From positions 1 through 37,991 of the forward strand of contig JAAMPI010000435.1 in assembly GCA_013054445.1 (NCBI GenBank): a stretch of DNA of 37,991 bases, written 5' to 3'. The notes beneath the pieces are model-generated. The model did not search any database and was not told where the DNA came from. It worked only from the letters and a program-made list of their open reading frames with translations. The translations under genes were made by a program, and so were the position numbers. This stretch comes from Cudoniella acicularis. Lineage: Eukaryota > Ascomycota > Leotiomycetes > Helotiales > Helotiaceae. Positions 23,831 to 35,533 of the stretch are shown here, piece after piece. The first letter of the stretch is position 1; each line of letters starts with the position of its first letter.

Positions 23831-24545
23831 ATGCCTTCGGAAGCTGGTCACCGCCGTAAGTTTACTTCTCTAAAACTGGGTAGAAGGCCAAGGTGATTTC
23901 CGCGCAAGAATTGCAATTCTTTCTACTGAAGACCATGCGCCTTACCTTTCTCCCACCGTATGTTCTCGAGAATCATTGCTGACTTTGGCGATATAGTGTA
24001 TGTTAAGTGAGTAAACACCGACCAACTCCAGATCGTCAAGGGGATCAACATCATGTATTGAGAGGAGTGTATTTGGTGGATTCGGGCATTGGACCATGGG
24101 GTTATGCTGGGCCGGAAATCGCGGACTGCTGCTGACAATTTGCTCCCAGAGGCCGCCACCTGAGTTATCAACGCGGCAAGCGCAACACAAACCCAGGCAC
24201 AAGCTTGATCAAAATCGAGGGTGTTGATGATACCAAGGCCGCAAAGTACGTCTACCTGAGCTTCCGAGGGTTGAGCAAATTCTGACTGTTTCCCAGCTTC
24301 TACCTCGGAAAGAAGGTTGCTTTCGTCTACCGTGCGCAAAGAGAGGTTAGGGGATCAAAGATCAGGGTTATTTGGGGAAAGGTTACCAGACCACATGGTA
24401 AGGTTCAACGACGCTCAGGAGAAAAAGTATATTAATAATTCTTTTAGGCAATTCCGGTGTAGTACGAGCACAGTTCAGACGCAACCTTCCTCCCAAGTCC
24501 TTCGGCGCATCGGTTAGAATTATGCTGTACCCATCTTCGATATAA
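23831..24545 (+). CDS. RPL33: 60S ribosomal protein eL33 (L35Ae)
   Basis: Large-subunit ribosomal protein eL33 (yeast Rpl33/L35A). Five exons give 109 aa, the family length: 23831-23855, 23997-24006, 24150-24245, 24297-24397 and 24448-24545. The spliced product starts [20 protein letters not shown] and contains the family blocks [44 protein letters not shown] and [15 protein letters not shown]. Exon 2 is a 10-nt microexon (TGTATGTTAA) between introns of 141 and 143 nt; without it LYV would be lost and the frame broken. High intron density at the 5' end is usual for ribosomal protein genes. Confidence 0.95.
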
Positions 24546-27041
24546 AAAGATGGTTTGGAGTTGGTTCTGCGGAAGGAACACGGTCGATGATATGACACCA
24601 TTCGGTCACTGGGTTGGGGCAACGATAAGTGCATAGCCTTGCTGGTAGCCTTCGAATAAAACAAAATACCAACCAGGAAGGTATTATGATGTGAAACAGA
24701 AGGTGAGGGCAACATCGTATATCGTATTGGTGTTTGGCTATGATTTTAACAGCTTGGGGAGTTAAATTGGGGTATTATTTTCCGTATCCAAAATACTCTT
24801 CTTGCTCGGCCATGAATATTGCCGCTCACCAGATTCTAATATCCTCTTCTTTTAACCCCCTGCTATCTCATGGCTATAAGCCACACAAGTCAGCACCTCT
24901 GATACCGGTCTACTATTGAAATCATTATGGGCTTCAAGCCCTAAGTTCCGTTCTCTCATCTTTTAAGATCTGCCAGCGTAGCAAGTAGTTACAGTTCTAT
25001 TGTGGAATATTATCTACCGAAAGTTAAGCGTGACATCGGGGACTACGGAGTAGTGACCTTAGGGATGAGCAGATCAAAAGTCGCACCTAAATTTGGAATA
25101 TAGTAGCAGTGCAAAGAGCTAATCTGCAATACAAAAACAAAACAAAGGCTAACAACTTTCGACCCCGTTATTTTGACCCTTAACACATATGAATCGTTAT
25201 CAATTCGGGGTTGTTTTAGGTGATGCAGGCACTTCGAGGCATGTGATATTTCGAACCTCCGCCTGGGGGTATTGTTCCTGTTTGATAGATTTGGAGATTT
25301 GGGATAGTAGAGGGAATGGACACTGGTTCAATTGACTCTGGGGAGATCTTTTGACTTGTTCATTGAGGCAAACTGAGAAACAGAGGTGTGCTATGAGATG
25401 ATACAAAAAGCAGGGCTCATCACACCGTATCCGGACTTGAAAAGCATCTTGTTACAATGTCACTGATCGACAAAGCATCAGTTTTTAGCTTCACCGACCC
25501 CACGGGAAGATCACGACAAATGACACCCTATGAACCCCTGCAGCATTTTATCCTATCCAATTAAGAGGGTATTTGAACGACAACGACTCTCCGAACTTTC
25601 CGTCGAATTCACGCGTTGTCTGCGGTGGAGTGATCAAGTTGCTTCGTACACCCATCCAACATAAGCCACCCACGTTCCAATATCATGGTCATGAATCTGG
25701 AGGCGAGACAGGGGAAAAGGCAGGTTTCTGCAGTGTGTGTACTACGCACGAAAGCTGCGAGATGCAAGAGTCAGGAGCGCAGTCTTGATGCAATCGTCAT
25801 AGCAGAAATACAGTCTGATACGTGATTGCAAGTGAACAGGACTACTACTCTTACCACTATAGCTGGAAAAGGCATTTTTTCTTGGATGTGTGCGAATGCA
25901 GGTCAAATGCTCCAGAGTTGCCCACTGGTGGAGTGAAGGTTGCCCAAAAATACCCCCTGCAAGACAAACGGATGCCGCCAGTGCGCCACTGATCGAGGAA
26001 CGACCCCAGTTCAGCTGCGATACGGGCGGGATACGGGGATGCTGCCCAAGCAACTTGAATCTCTTTTTTACGGTGAAAGGGTCATAGTCTCAGACCTTCT
26101 CCCGTAGAAATCAAGAGCTTGTGTGGAATAGCGTGGCTAGCCGCAAGATCCTACTCCGTAAACTGTGCGGACTTTGACTAGTCTGCCCTCGCCATCGGTC
26201 TTGCGCTGCGTTGTAGCATCCGAAAGCAAGACTAAAAGCAGGGTTCTGATGGATACGGGCGTCATCTTGGTGTCGTGTACTCCGCGTATGTTGATTGTGA
26301 AGTTTGCGACGCCGCTACCGTGCAAGCTCCGGCACTATTTAACAAACGATCCGTTGACCAAGACGCATCGCGCCAGCCTGGATTTACTGCCCAGTTGTGC
26401 TCGAGACACCGCAGTTACGCAGTTGGGGTGCGACTTTACATGTTATTATTCGCGAGGGGCCCGGTCGTGCTCTGCCGTCATCCTCTAGCAAGCGTCGAAG
26501 CTATCCACCCTGCAGGTGCATCAACTACCTGGACACTGCACTCTGTAAAACTACACTTTAACTACCCACCCTCCTCAGAACCACCCCTTTGCCAGATTCC
26601 TCCTCCTCCTCCCTCTTCCTCAATCGTTTATCCATTTCCTATCTGTAACCCGTCGCAACCACCAAATTGATCCTCCTCCTCTAGTTCTACACACAATCGT
26701 TTCGGTCCTCGGACTCATTCATGGTGGAAAGCTTTCGCTCGTTACAGTACCATCTGCAACCCCAACAATTTTTGGCCAGTCACACCACAACAAAAGCGCG
26801 ATTCCTGCGCAATTAACAATCCTGATTCAGACACGATTCTTTGCCACCCGACGTCGTGATATTATCCCAGCCTCCAACATTTTCAACTTTTAAAGTTACA
26901 ACTGTTCCACGGCAGATCCACTGTTATCGCCATCCTCCTCATCTCCGCGTCGTTTCACGACGATAAGCTCACCATCGTTTAGAGAGCTGTCAATCCGCAG
27001 GATCCACAAGCAATCCTACAAATCTTTTGACATATAATAAG
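24546..27041. other. Long intergenic region
   Basis: A 2.5-kb gap without a supported gene. Small open frames (25742-26053, 26165-26670) show no family resemblance or credible splicing. Two copies of TACGGAGTA, in opposite orientation, lie at 25044-25052 and 26152-26160. From about 26500 the plus strand becomes strongly pyrimidine-rich, likely the promoter and leader of the DUF2406 gene. Confidence 0.5.
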
Positions 27042-28685
27042 ATGGCTTCAAATCACCCGTTACCGGCCCCGCCGGGTCCAACGCAGAGATCAAACCAGCA
27101 GAGGCAGCGAGCAAAATCGTCCTTTAGTTTTCGCTCGAACCATTCGCATAAAAGCAGTGGCAGCGGCAAAATTGACCTCCACGAAACACACACAGAGAAG
27201 GAAGCACGAAGGCTCACCACGAAAGCAGACCCCTCCATGGCAATTACTGAAGCCGAACCATGTGAGAACACCTATCACTTGGGACGCCTAGGGAGCGCCT
27301 TCATTGAAGTGAGACTGATTATCTTCGATAGCTGCGGTTGCAAGTGGCGTGAAATCATCACTGGCATCGATTCGAGCCATTCAACATCGTGATGCTCAAG
27401 GCAATCCTATTGGTATGCTATTCTTCAATCGCATCGAGAGCGAAGAACTAATGCATCTCTTTCCACAGCCGACCCAGATCGATCGAACCCAACACGAAGC
27501 AGATGGGAGCGGCCACTTGATACTATTCGCTCTTTTGAAGCAGCCATAGATGGTAATTATTCACGAAAATCATATATGCGCACAGGTCAGACTCAATGGG
27601 CTTTGGCCGGAATACGCAGTAAAGGAGAATGCATGCTGACATGTTGGTGAAGCAGAGTCGGATTCAGCATCAAATTATAATCGCCGAAGCAGTTACTATG
27701 GAGGTAAGTTTAATACATCTCGTACTCCCGATCGATTTCCATCTTGGGTGGAGGAAATTGAGTGCCTACCTGCCTCCTTTCTACCTCCAATGGATGGCCC
27801 ATCTTGCTTGAGCGCCAGAGCAAGGTTACAGGTGGATCCTGTTGCCACTAGTCGTGAGAGCAATCCGCATGATATGCTAAATTCCAAAATCATGGAAATT
27901 TTACATTCCCGTGGGGTTAGCGCTGGGTCTATTTGTCTTGGCGATTTCCCGCTGGCAAATGAAAAGATCATGAAATTGTTGCTCCAAACTTTAGCACATG
28001 ACGCTAATGCGCTCCTCCTACAGGAACCCAAGTCACCCAGGACGACAGATCCAGAAACAATCACAACAGTTACTACGGACGTTCGCAGTCGTACAGACCC
28101 GATAGCACCTACACAGATGCCAGATATAATGGAATGAATAGGGAGAGTTATTACAATGGAGGTGACAACGCAGGTCCCAGCAATGGATATTACCCCAACA
28201 GAGCTCGTTATCCAAGAACAGCTTCTGAGCCGCACTTAAATAATGGTCAGGGCGTCTACCCAGTGCCTGGAAATCAGCAATCATATGAAACGGTGACCAC
28301 CGCCTCAGGAAGCGGTAGTTCAGCAGATCCCGTGGGATACTCCACGGACCCGAGCAGCGAGAACAGCTCCGTGGATCGGATTACAGCTCTACCATCTAAA
28401 GAGCCAGTTGAGATCTATGGCTTCAACGGATTTGGGAATGCTCCTCAGTTCGTCCCACCTGGAATTGCCTTGAACGAGCAAATTGTTGCAAATGGTCAAA
28501 ATGGTGGTCAGCGACAAGGAAACGGGTACCCAAATCAAGGCCCCCCTCCACCTCCAAGGAAAAATGGTCGAGTTCCAGTCCGATTTGGTGAAACAAGCGG
28601 AAATGCTGCACCTCAACCAGCCCAGAGGCCCCCTGCGGCAGAGAAACGCAAGTCATGGTTCAGCAAGAGATTTTCTAAGTCGTAA
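27042..28685 (+). CDS. DUF2406-family protein
   Basis: Conserved fungal protein of unknown biochemical function. Five exons: 27042-27261, 27332-27412, 27469-27585, 27656-27703 and 28024-28685; about 375 aa. The spliced product has a Pro/Arg-rich start (PPGPTQRSNQQRQRAKSSFS), then the block EAEPSAVASGVKSSLASIRA, IQHRDAQGNPIADPDRSNPT and RSRWERPLDTIRSFEAAIDG, which I recognise as the DUF2406 core. The rest is disordered, Asn/Ser/Tyr-rich with poly-Pro, and ends in a basic tail KRKSWFSKRFSKS. Yeast relatives are reported as small proteins of unknown function; a role is not inferred here. Intron 4 is 320 nt and stays open in the exon 4 frame, so an alternative isoform ending at 28137 is possible. 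Confidence 0.8.
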
Positions 28686-29119
28686 ATGCAGCGTATTGGG
28701 ACACTGCCTGGGAGCAGGTTAATAATAATGGAAAAACTAGCTCTGCAGTGCTTAGCTAACGACTTTCTACGATTTTCATGAGGCGGGGATAATTCCCGGA
28801 TTAAGATTTAATAGGGCAACAGGTCAATTGGATTACTTGGTTTGGATGTAGGCATTGGGGGCGCTATGGATGCTGTCCGTTGATACTAAGATCAAGCATA
28901 CCTGATCTTGATGCTTGGATTTGTGGTAGATACCTGGTTGATGCCTTCTGCTTATATAAGTTGCAAAATTCCCGAATATATGGGCGGGAACCTAACTTGA
29001 AGATTCCAATGTTTTTGCACATGTCTCCTATAGCAGTGCCCTATTTATTATTACCATCCATGCAAAAGACTTCCACGAGTAGGCAAGCTCACTTCCCAAC
29101 CCATAACATCAGGGCCAGA
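28686..29119. other. Convergent 3' region
   Basis: Between the DUF2406 gene (+) and VMA21 (-). Expected to hold both 3' UTRs; no coding sequence recognised. Confidence 0.5.
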
Positions 29120-29570
29120 CTACTTCCCTTTTTTCTCCTTCTCTGCAGCCTCAATTGCTTCAGTCTGATCCTCGTTGAATGCTACAATCACATAGCCTAT
29201 CAAAACCACGTTTGCCATGATTGCTGCCAAAGCGCCCGCGTAAGTTGAGTTGCCTGTGCTTTCTTAGCCTCAAAAACCGAAAGTATCAAGGACAACAAAC
29301 ACACCGCCAAATATGGTGTTTAGAGTAAGAAAATATGAACCGATGGGTCCGACAACCATAGCAAGAGTAAAACCCAAGAGCTTGAAGATCACATGGCTAG
29401 GTAATCATCGCTTGTCAGTACAAGCCTCACTCATGTGACTGAGATCTGTGGGGGAGTACTCACGCAGGGACTGCAGGGGCAATGGGGCTCTCTCCCGGAG
29501 CTGGAGTGAAGTCTTTGTCATCCTTCTCCAGAACGCTCTTCTCGGTTGAGACGATCCGTCTTGTCGTCAT
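29120..29570 (-). CDS. VMA21: V-ATPase assembly factor VMA21
   Basis: Small ER membrane protein that assembles the V0 sector of the vacuolar H+-ATPase and escorts it out of the ER. Three exons: 29570-29464, 29396-29305 and 29253-29120; introns 29397-29463 and 29254-29304; 110 aa, normal for fungi. Two membrane segments are visible: [20 protein letters not shown] and [20 protein letters not shown], flanking a short loop (LNTIFGGNSTY). The C-terminus ends KEKKGK, giving a KKxx-type ER-retrieval signal as in yeast Vma21. The N-terminal cytosolic part ([20 protein letters not shown]) is charged, as in relatives. Each exon is short, so the gene is easily missed by length filters. Confidence 0.92.
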
Positions 29571-30111
29571 CTTCAGTTGTATTGTAAGTGTGGTGGGTGG
29601 ATGAAGCGTGAGAGAAACTATGAGAGAAATTTACTGGAGCAGGCTGCCTGGGTGATGGCGATGCGGCGAGGGAGGAACTGCTGACTTCGCGTTAGGCCGC
29701 GCGCTTGCTAGGCACGCGTAGATGGGAGTTGCAGGTTTGGGGGCACACCTCTAGCGTGAATTTTGGCGATTTTATCGTCACTGTCTCTTCAAATCCGCCC
29801 ACATCTTTCCCCCTTGTTCTCAAAACAGATCTGGGATACTGCGACACCAACGCGCTTTGTACAGCTAACCGGTTTCTTTTCGACGCACCGCCTTCCATGT
29901 TCAACTGAACTGCAATCTTTCGTCTGCGGGATGTTTTGAAGGGTAAATAGGAGAGGGAAATGTGAGGAACTGTCGTGAAGGAATTCACTGTTTTTGCACA
30001 GATTTCGGTCTTAACTTTCACGACTCTTCATTGCACTTCCGAGCGACATCTCCTTTTCAATACGAGCCTTCCTCGAATCCTGTCCTGCACCACTTTGCGC
30101 ACCTATCTTGC
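29571..30111. promoter_or_regulatory. Bidirectional promoter region, VMA21 / FUN30
   Basis: 541 bp between two divergent start codons. It must hold both promoters and leaders. No open frame here resembles a protein. Confidence 0.5.
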
Positions 30112-33100
30112 CATGGCTTTCAACCAGAGCGCCAAAAGCGCATTTCTAGTACCCGATTCTCCTGCTGTCAAAAGACAAAAAAACGGCCTCTGGTTACAAC
30201 TCGACGTCCAATTCTCCTGCGGATACAGGCGCCTACAATTCAGAGGACGACAGCGGGGATGATCTGTTTGCGGATTATGTTCCCGACACCCCAAAGCACG
30301 GCTACGAAACTCAGCCAACTCAAATCATTGACAGAACTGCACCACCTATATCGCGTCCTCTCACTTCACCAAACACAATTGTGCAGGTTCCGGCCTCTTC
30401 ACCGCTCGAAGGCAGAGACTCGCAACTACCAGAACCAGAACCAGAACCAACTCCCACTCCCACTCCCGCTAGTACCTCAAAATCAGAAAATCGACTTCCG
30501 CCACCTCGAAATTTGGCTTCAATCATGGCTCCTGCCGGGACAACATACAAGCCTCCGCATGGGATAATCAGCAAAACCTCTTCAGCAAAAGCTGTTATAA
30601 ACCTCGTCGATTCGGACGAAGACGATGGGCCCAAATTTCAGGGTGGAAGCTCTGATTCAGATGACGACGGGATGAGCAAAGCCAACATGAAGCCCACGTA
30701 TTTTGCGCCCCGAAGTGCTGAAACTTCCTTTGGCGCAAGTTCAAATACACTCAATGGCAATGCTAAGTTTCAAAGCATCGTCAAAAATGCGGCGTATAAG
30801 CCTCTAGGGAACACTAAAAAGCTACCGTTGGATTCGATGTTGAGTGGATCTGGAAGCGTGAAGAAACCTTCTATTCAAACGAGGCCGGACAGAGCTAGAC
30901 CTGTTGAGGATATCAATATCGATGACCTCTCTGATCCCAGGGTACGAGAAAATATTACCAGAGTGCGAAGCATTCTTCCCGTCACTGTCCTCGCTGCACG
31001 GAACGCATTGATACAGAGCAAGGGCAATTTAGACGAAGCTATCAATCTGCTCGCTGAATCCGACGAGCCAGTTGAACCCGTGGTCATTTCAGACGATGAG
31101 CTTTCACAGCCCGTCAAGAAGCTTGAGCCTCAAATGAAACGCGGGCTTACCGGGCCTTCCGTTTCCATTCGGGACAAGTACTCTTCCACTCAAGCTTTAC
31201 CTGCAAGGAAACCTTCTTCAATAGAAACCCCACCGAAGCCAAAGAGAAAGCTTGTCAAAGGCCGCAGAAATGCTTCTTCACCTGCTGCCCCTATGATTTC
31301 CTCTCCTCTTAAGCCTCAACCGGAACCCCAACCGTCGCCTACCTTATCGGCACATGATTCCTTCGATTCCGACGATTCGGGTGTTGCTTCAGGTAGTGAG
31401 GAAGACCCCGAACTAGAAGGGCGAGTCTTAAAATATCTCAATGCCTGTAAGGCCGAAGATCTTGTAGAGCTTACGAACATTACAAAGGAAATTGCAGAAA
31501 TGATGATTGCAGCTCGCCCATTCAAAACTTTGGATCTCGCTAGAGCAGTTGAAAACTCGAAACCTCTGAAGAGCGGCAAGAAAAGTGCTCGTGCCCCTAT
31601 AGGCAGTAAAATTGTTGATACAGCTTTAGAAATGTTTACTGGCTATGAAGCAATCGATGTTTTAGTTTCGAAGTGCGAAGAGCTGGGCAAACCGTTAGCG
31701 GAGGAGATGGGAAAATGGGGATTCGATGTCTTTGGAGCCTCGAAGGATGGCGAACTCGAGATGACGTCTCTCGAGGATGATGCCGATTCTCTACGTGATT
31801 CGGGGATCGGCTCGCCCAGCAGTGGCAATACATCCCCAAGGAATAACGGCGATGATGATCTCAGACCTGTGGCTTGTGTCAGAAAGCGGAGCAATGTCAC
31901 TTTCTTGAAAAAGCCGGATCTCATGGCTGATGATTGTGTACTCAAGGATTATCAGGTTGTTGGTCTCAATTGGTTAGCTTTGATGTACAGACACAAATTG
32001 AGCTGTATTCTAGCCGACGAGATGGGTCTTGGAAAGACTTGCCAAGTCATTTCCTTCCTGGCTCATCTTGTCGAGATTGGCAATAGCGGACCTCATTTGG
32101 TCGTCTGTCCGGGGTCAACGTTAGAAAACTGGTTACGTGAGTGCAACAGGTTTGCTCCACAGCTGATAGTGGAACCATATCATGGTATGTACAAATGATA
32201 GTGAGATCTAAAAACAAACTAACACTTTCCAGGTCCTCAGAAGGAGCGTGCGGAAATGGCCGAACAGATTCTTGAAAATAGGAATACTATCAATGTTGTC
32301 GTCACTACATATGACATGGCTGCTAAGAAAGAGGACAATAAATTTATGAGACGTCTGAAACCGGATGTAAGCTACCTTTTCACTCGTTATCAATATATTG
32401 GCTATCATACTGAAAACTGCCAGGTCATTTGCTACGACGAAGGGCACCTGCTCAAAAACGTTAATTCTCAAAGATATCAAGGGCTTATTCGCATCCCGGC
32501 AAAGTTTAGGCTTCTCCTCACGGGAACGCCATTGCAAAACAACCTTCAGGAGTTAGCTGCCCTTCTTGCCTTTATTCTGCCGGGCATTTTTGAGGAACGT
32601 GCCGACGATCTCAACTATATATTCAAAGCGAAAGCTACGACGAGAGACGCCGATCATGCAGCTCTTCTTTCAGCGCAGCGAATTGCCCGAGCCAGATCTA
32701 TGCTTACGCCTTTTGTACTCCGGCGCAAGAAAGCCCAGGTTCTGAAACATCTTCCCACCAAAACCTGTCGAGTTGAGTATTGTTCTTTACATCCAGCACA
32801 GGAGAAAATTTATGAGGGGCATTTGGATCAAGCTCGCGAGCGTGCCCGTGTTCGAGTCGAGGGAGGCAAAATCCCTAAAAATGATGAAAACAACCCTCTG
32901 ATGCAACTTCGAAAAGCTGCAATTCACCCACTGCTTTTCCGTCGTCATTTCACCAATGAAAAGATTGAGAAGATGGCCGATATTCTGCGCAAAAAGGATC
33001 CCGTCAACTTTCCCGACGACAAGGACCACAGACGTGAGCATCTTATTGAGGAAATGCGTGCAGGATCCGATTACTGGCTTCATCAATGGTGTCGCGATTA

Positions 33101-33815
33101 TCCTTGTATTTCCTCCTTCGACATCCTTGACTTATCATGGATGGATTCCGGTAAGGTTGAGTCGATGGTCAAACTCGTTAAAGCCTACAAGGAGAATGGA
33201 GATCGAGTTTTGTTGTTTTCGCAATTCTCACTCGTGCTCGACATTTTGGAATCAGTACTGAATACATCTCTCATATCTTTCACCCGAATTGACGGGTCCA
33301 CCAAGATTGATGAGCGACAGTCTCTAATCGACAACTATAGAGATGACGAAACCATTACAGTCTTTCTGCTCACTACTAAAGCGGGCGGTACAGGCATCAA
33401 TCTAATGTATGCGAACAAAGTCATCATCTTCGATGGAAGCTTCAACCCACAAGATGATCGGCAGGCTGAAAATCGCGCACATAGGGTTGGACAAACTCGT
33501 GATGTGGAGGTTGTTAGGTTAGTTACTCGGGGCACAGTTGAGGAGCAAATATACGCTCTGGGCGAGAGCAAGCTAGCTCTAGACGGTCGTGTCGCCGGTG
33601 ACGAGGCCGCAATGGCAGAGGCAGGTGAAAAGGCTGTGTCGAAGATGCTACTCGATAGAACGACAGTGAAGAACAATACGGAAGAAAAGAAACCAAAAGC
33701 AGACGCGAAGGAGGGAAAGGTACTCCCGTCGAGGAAGAAATCCTCAATCCTCGATATGTTGACAAAAAAGGATAAAGTGAAGGTTGACGATAATAGCGAT
33801 GTGATGCTTTTTTAA
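30112..33815 (+). CDS. FUN30: FUN30/Fft3-type SNF2 chromatin remodeler
   Basis: ATP-dependent nucleosome remodeler of the Fun30/Etl1/SMARCAD1 subfamily, linked to silencing, heterochromatin maintenance and DNA-end resection. About 1198 aa if the frame is continuous. Introns 32185-32232 and 32367-32423. The start MAFNQSAKSAFLVPDSPAVK at 30112 is out of frame with the body: a run of seven A at 30177-30183 appears one base too long, after which TASGYNSTSNSPADTG is in frame. Domains: Glu/Pro/Thr repeat (~residues 105-120); CUE-like helix (ITRVRSILPVTVLAARNALI, ~280-310); SNF2 ATPase with Walker A DEMGLGKT (~636) and Walker B as DEGH (~740), typical for this subfamily; helicase C domain with LLFSQFSLVLDIL, RIDGST, TTKAGGTGINL and QAENRAHRVGQ. 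The C-terminus is Lys-rich. Confidence 0.92.
30430..30470 (+). repeat. Coding microsatellite, Pro-Glu / Pro-Thr dipeptides
   Basis: CCAGAA units followed by CCCACT units encode alternating Glu-Pro then Thr-Pro in the disordered N-terminal part of the FUN30 protein. Likely length-variable. Confidence 0.7.
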
Positions 33816-35533
33816 AGACTTCCTATCGAAGGATTTTCATGTATCGGGGCTTTAGAAGAGATAGCGTAAGGAGTCGACATAAGTTTACCTCGGAGAAGAG
33901 GTATTAAGTGTGAATGACTGTCCCCAGGAGGGTCTAGATACTGGGGCGAGTAGACGGATATGAAAAAAATACAAAGCCGGCAGAAAAAGCACACTCTCTT
34001 GCTTACATCGATGCCAGGTTCTATGAAACATCCGAAATATATCTGGTGTGTGAGATGTTCTGAAAACAGCGAGGGCATCTCAATGTAATTTAGGTACAAG
34101 ACATGCAGAAACAAAAACGGTGACGAAAAGTGAGTCAACTTGCTAATATACACCTTTCTATTGCTTCTACAGTGGGTAGCGAATGCCCAGACGCCGAAAC
34201 ATTTTATACTGAAGGGTTTATAACTCACCAATCATGTCAATGTCGTTGTTTCGTACCGCCGTTCTCGCCCATGTACTCGTAATTCGACTAAGTATTTCAA
34301 AGGGCCGCCAGGCCTGTTCATATTAATAACATGCCGCAGCAGCAAAGTCACTGAGCGTCGTTCACTATAAATTATACACTAATTATTGAGTAAAAGGGAG
34401 ATCCCGTAGACAGACTACTTAAAGTGTTAAAATCGCTGTCTTATCAAATACGCACTGAGAAAACACCCGGCCTAGTACCAAGAGACGGCATCAAACGCCA
34501 TTTTGATAAGGCAATTTCCATACCGAGACAAATTACAACGCGGCTAAATTTGTAAATATGAAGTAAGAAAGTCCATAAAATTCTCGTGCCGCTGCGCTCC
34601 AGCCTTGTTCACTTCCTAGGCCGTACTATCGCACAATGGGAAAGTTTTACTTAACCCTTACACAACGCCATCAAAAGACATTACGGCACGAAAACATGCT
34701 GCGACGTGCAACAAAACGGCGGTGCTCACTGCTCCCTGCAAATACGGATGCGGTTACAGCGCCTCGGTCGCAGATAGGTATTAGATTAGATTTTGAAAGT
34801 CCGAACCTAAGGGAGAGGAGGCCATGCTATGATAGGCGAGGGGTTCAAGATAACCTCTTCTTATCTCCAGGAATGACATACAGCAAATCGGGACGACGCA
34901 CACTGCACAGGGCTTACGGGGTCTTGGGACATCTGCATCTGTGATTCCCATTGATCCGCGTACCTGAAGGACCCTAAGGAAAAACAACCAACCTGGTGAA
35001 CACACTCGAGAAAAGTTGCGTCATCGTAAGATTACAAGATTCGCGCTCTTATGATTTCCAGCCTCGCAATAATATCCAAGCTCTGCCCTCCTTCGCTTCA
35101 TATGCACACACATAGTGTTTGCCTCTGCTTTCATCACCTGTCGATCCTCTGCTGCATACTTTGCTTTTTGCCTTTGACACATCTCCAACAGTCACCCCCA
35201 AACTCCTCTCTACACAAAGGTGAGTGCCAAAACGCCCGCCACCCAATCACGCCTCTCCAATTGAGGGTTGTCCCGCTGTCAAGCTTCCAAGACTTCTCGC
35301 CGATTGCGGTCCTTCACTATCAACTAAAGAAGTTGCCAAGCCAAACCTTCTTCAGCTCTCATGATCCTTGGAGCCCTGTCTAGCACGCTATGGTCCCATG
35401 TCTTCACATCACTCTGCCTTGCGAATTTTCTTGGTTCTCTTCTTCCGTCTGACTTTTCTCTAAGTACAGAGATCTCCGCCCCGAGTTTACTACTTTTATA
35501 TCCACACTTCAGAATATCTCAGAAACTGCAATC
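33816..35533. other. Intergenic region with DUF3602 leader
   Basis: A 1.7-kb gap. I see no gene up to about 35040. From 35050 to 35533 the plus strand is pyrimidine-rich and open in one frame to 35383, but composition (His/Ser/Leu/Cys) looks like a leader rather than a protein. Probably promoter and 5' UTR of the next gene. Confidence 0.5.

Noticed and set aside
23856..24149. Possible snoRNA inside the eL33 introns
   Set aside because: No box C (RTGATGA) plus box D (CTGA) pair or H/ACA hallmark is visible.
27696..28235. 179-codon minus-strand frame opposite the DUF2406 intron 4 region
   Set aside because: No recognisable domain; composition is explained by the reverse complement of the frame-open intron and exon 5.
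35051..35383. 110-codon open frame before the DUF3602 gene
   Set aside because: Pyrimidine-rich leader composition gives a His/Ser/Leu/Cys-rich translation without a domain.
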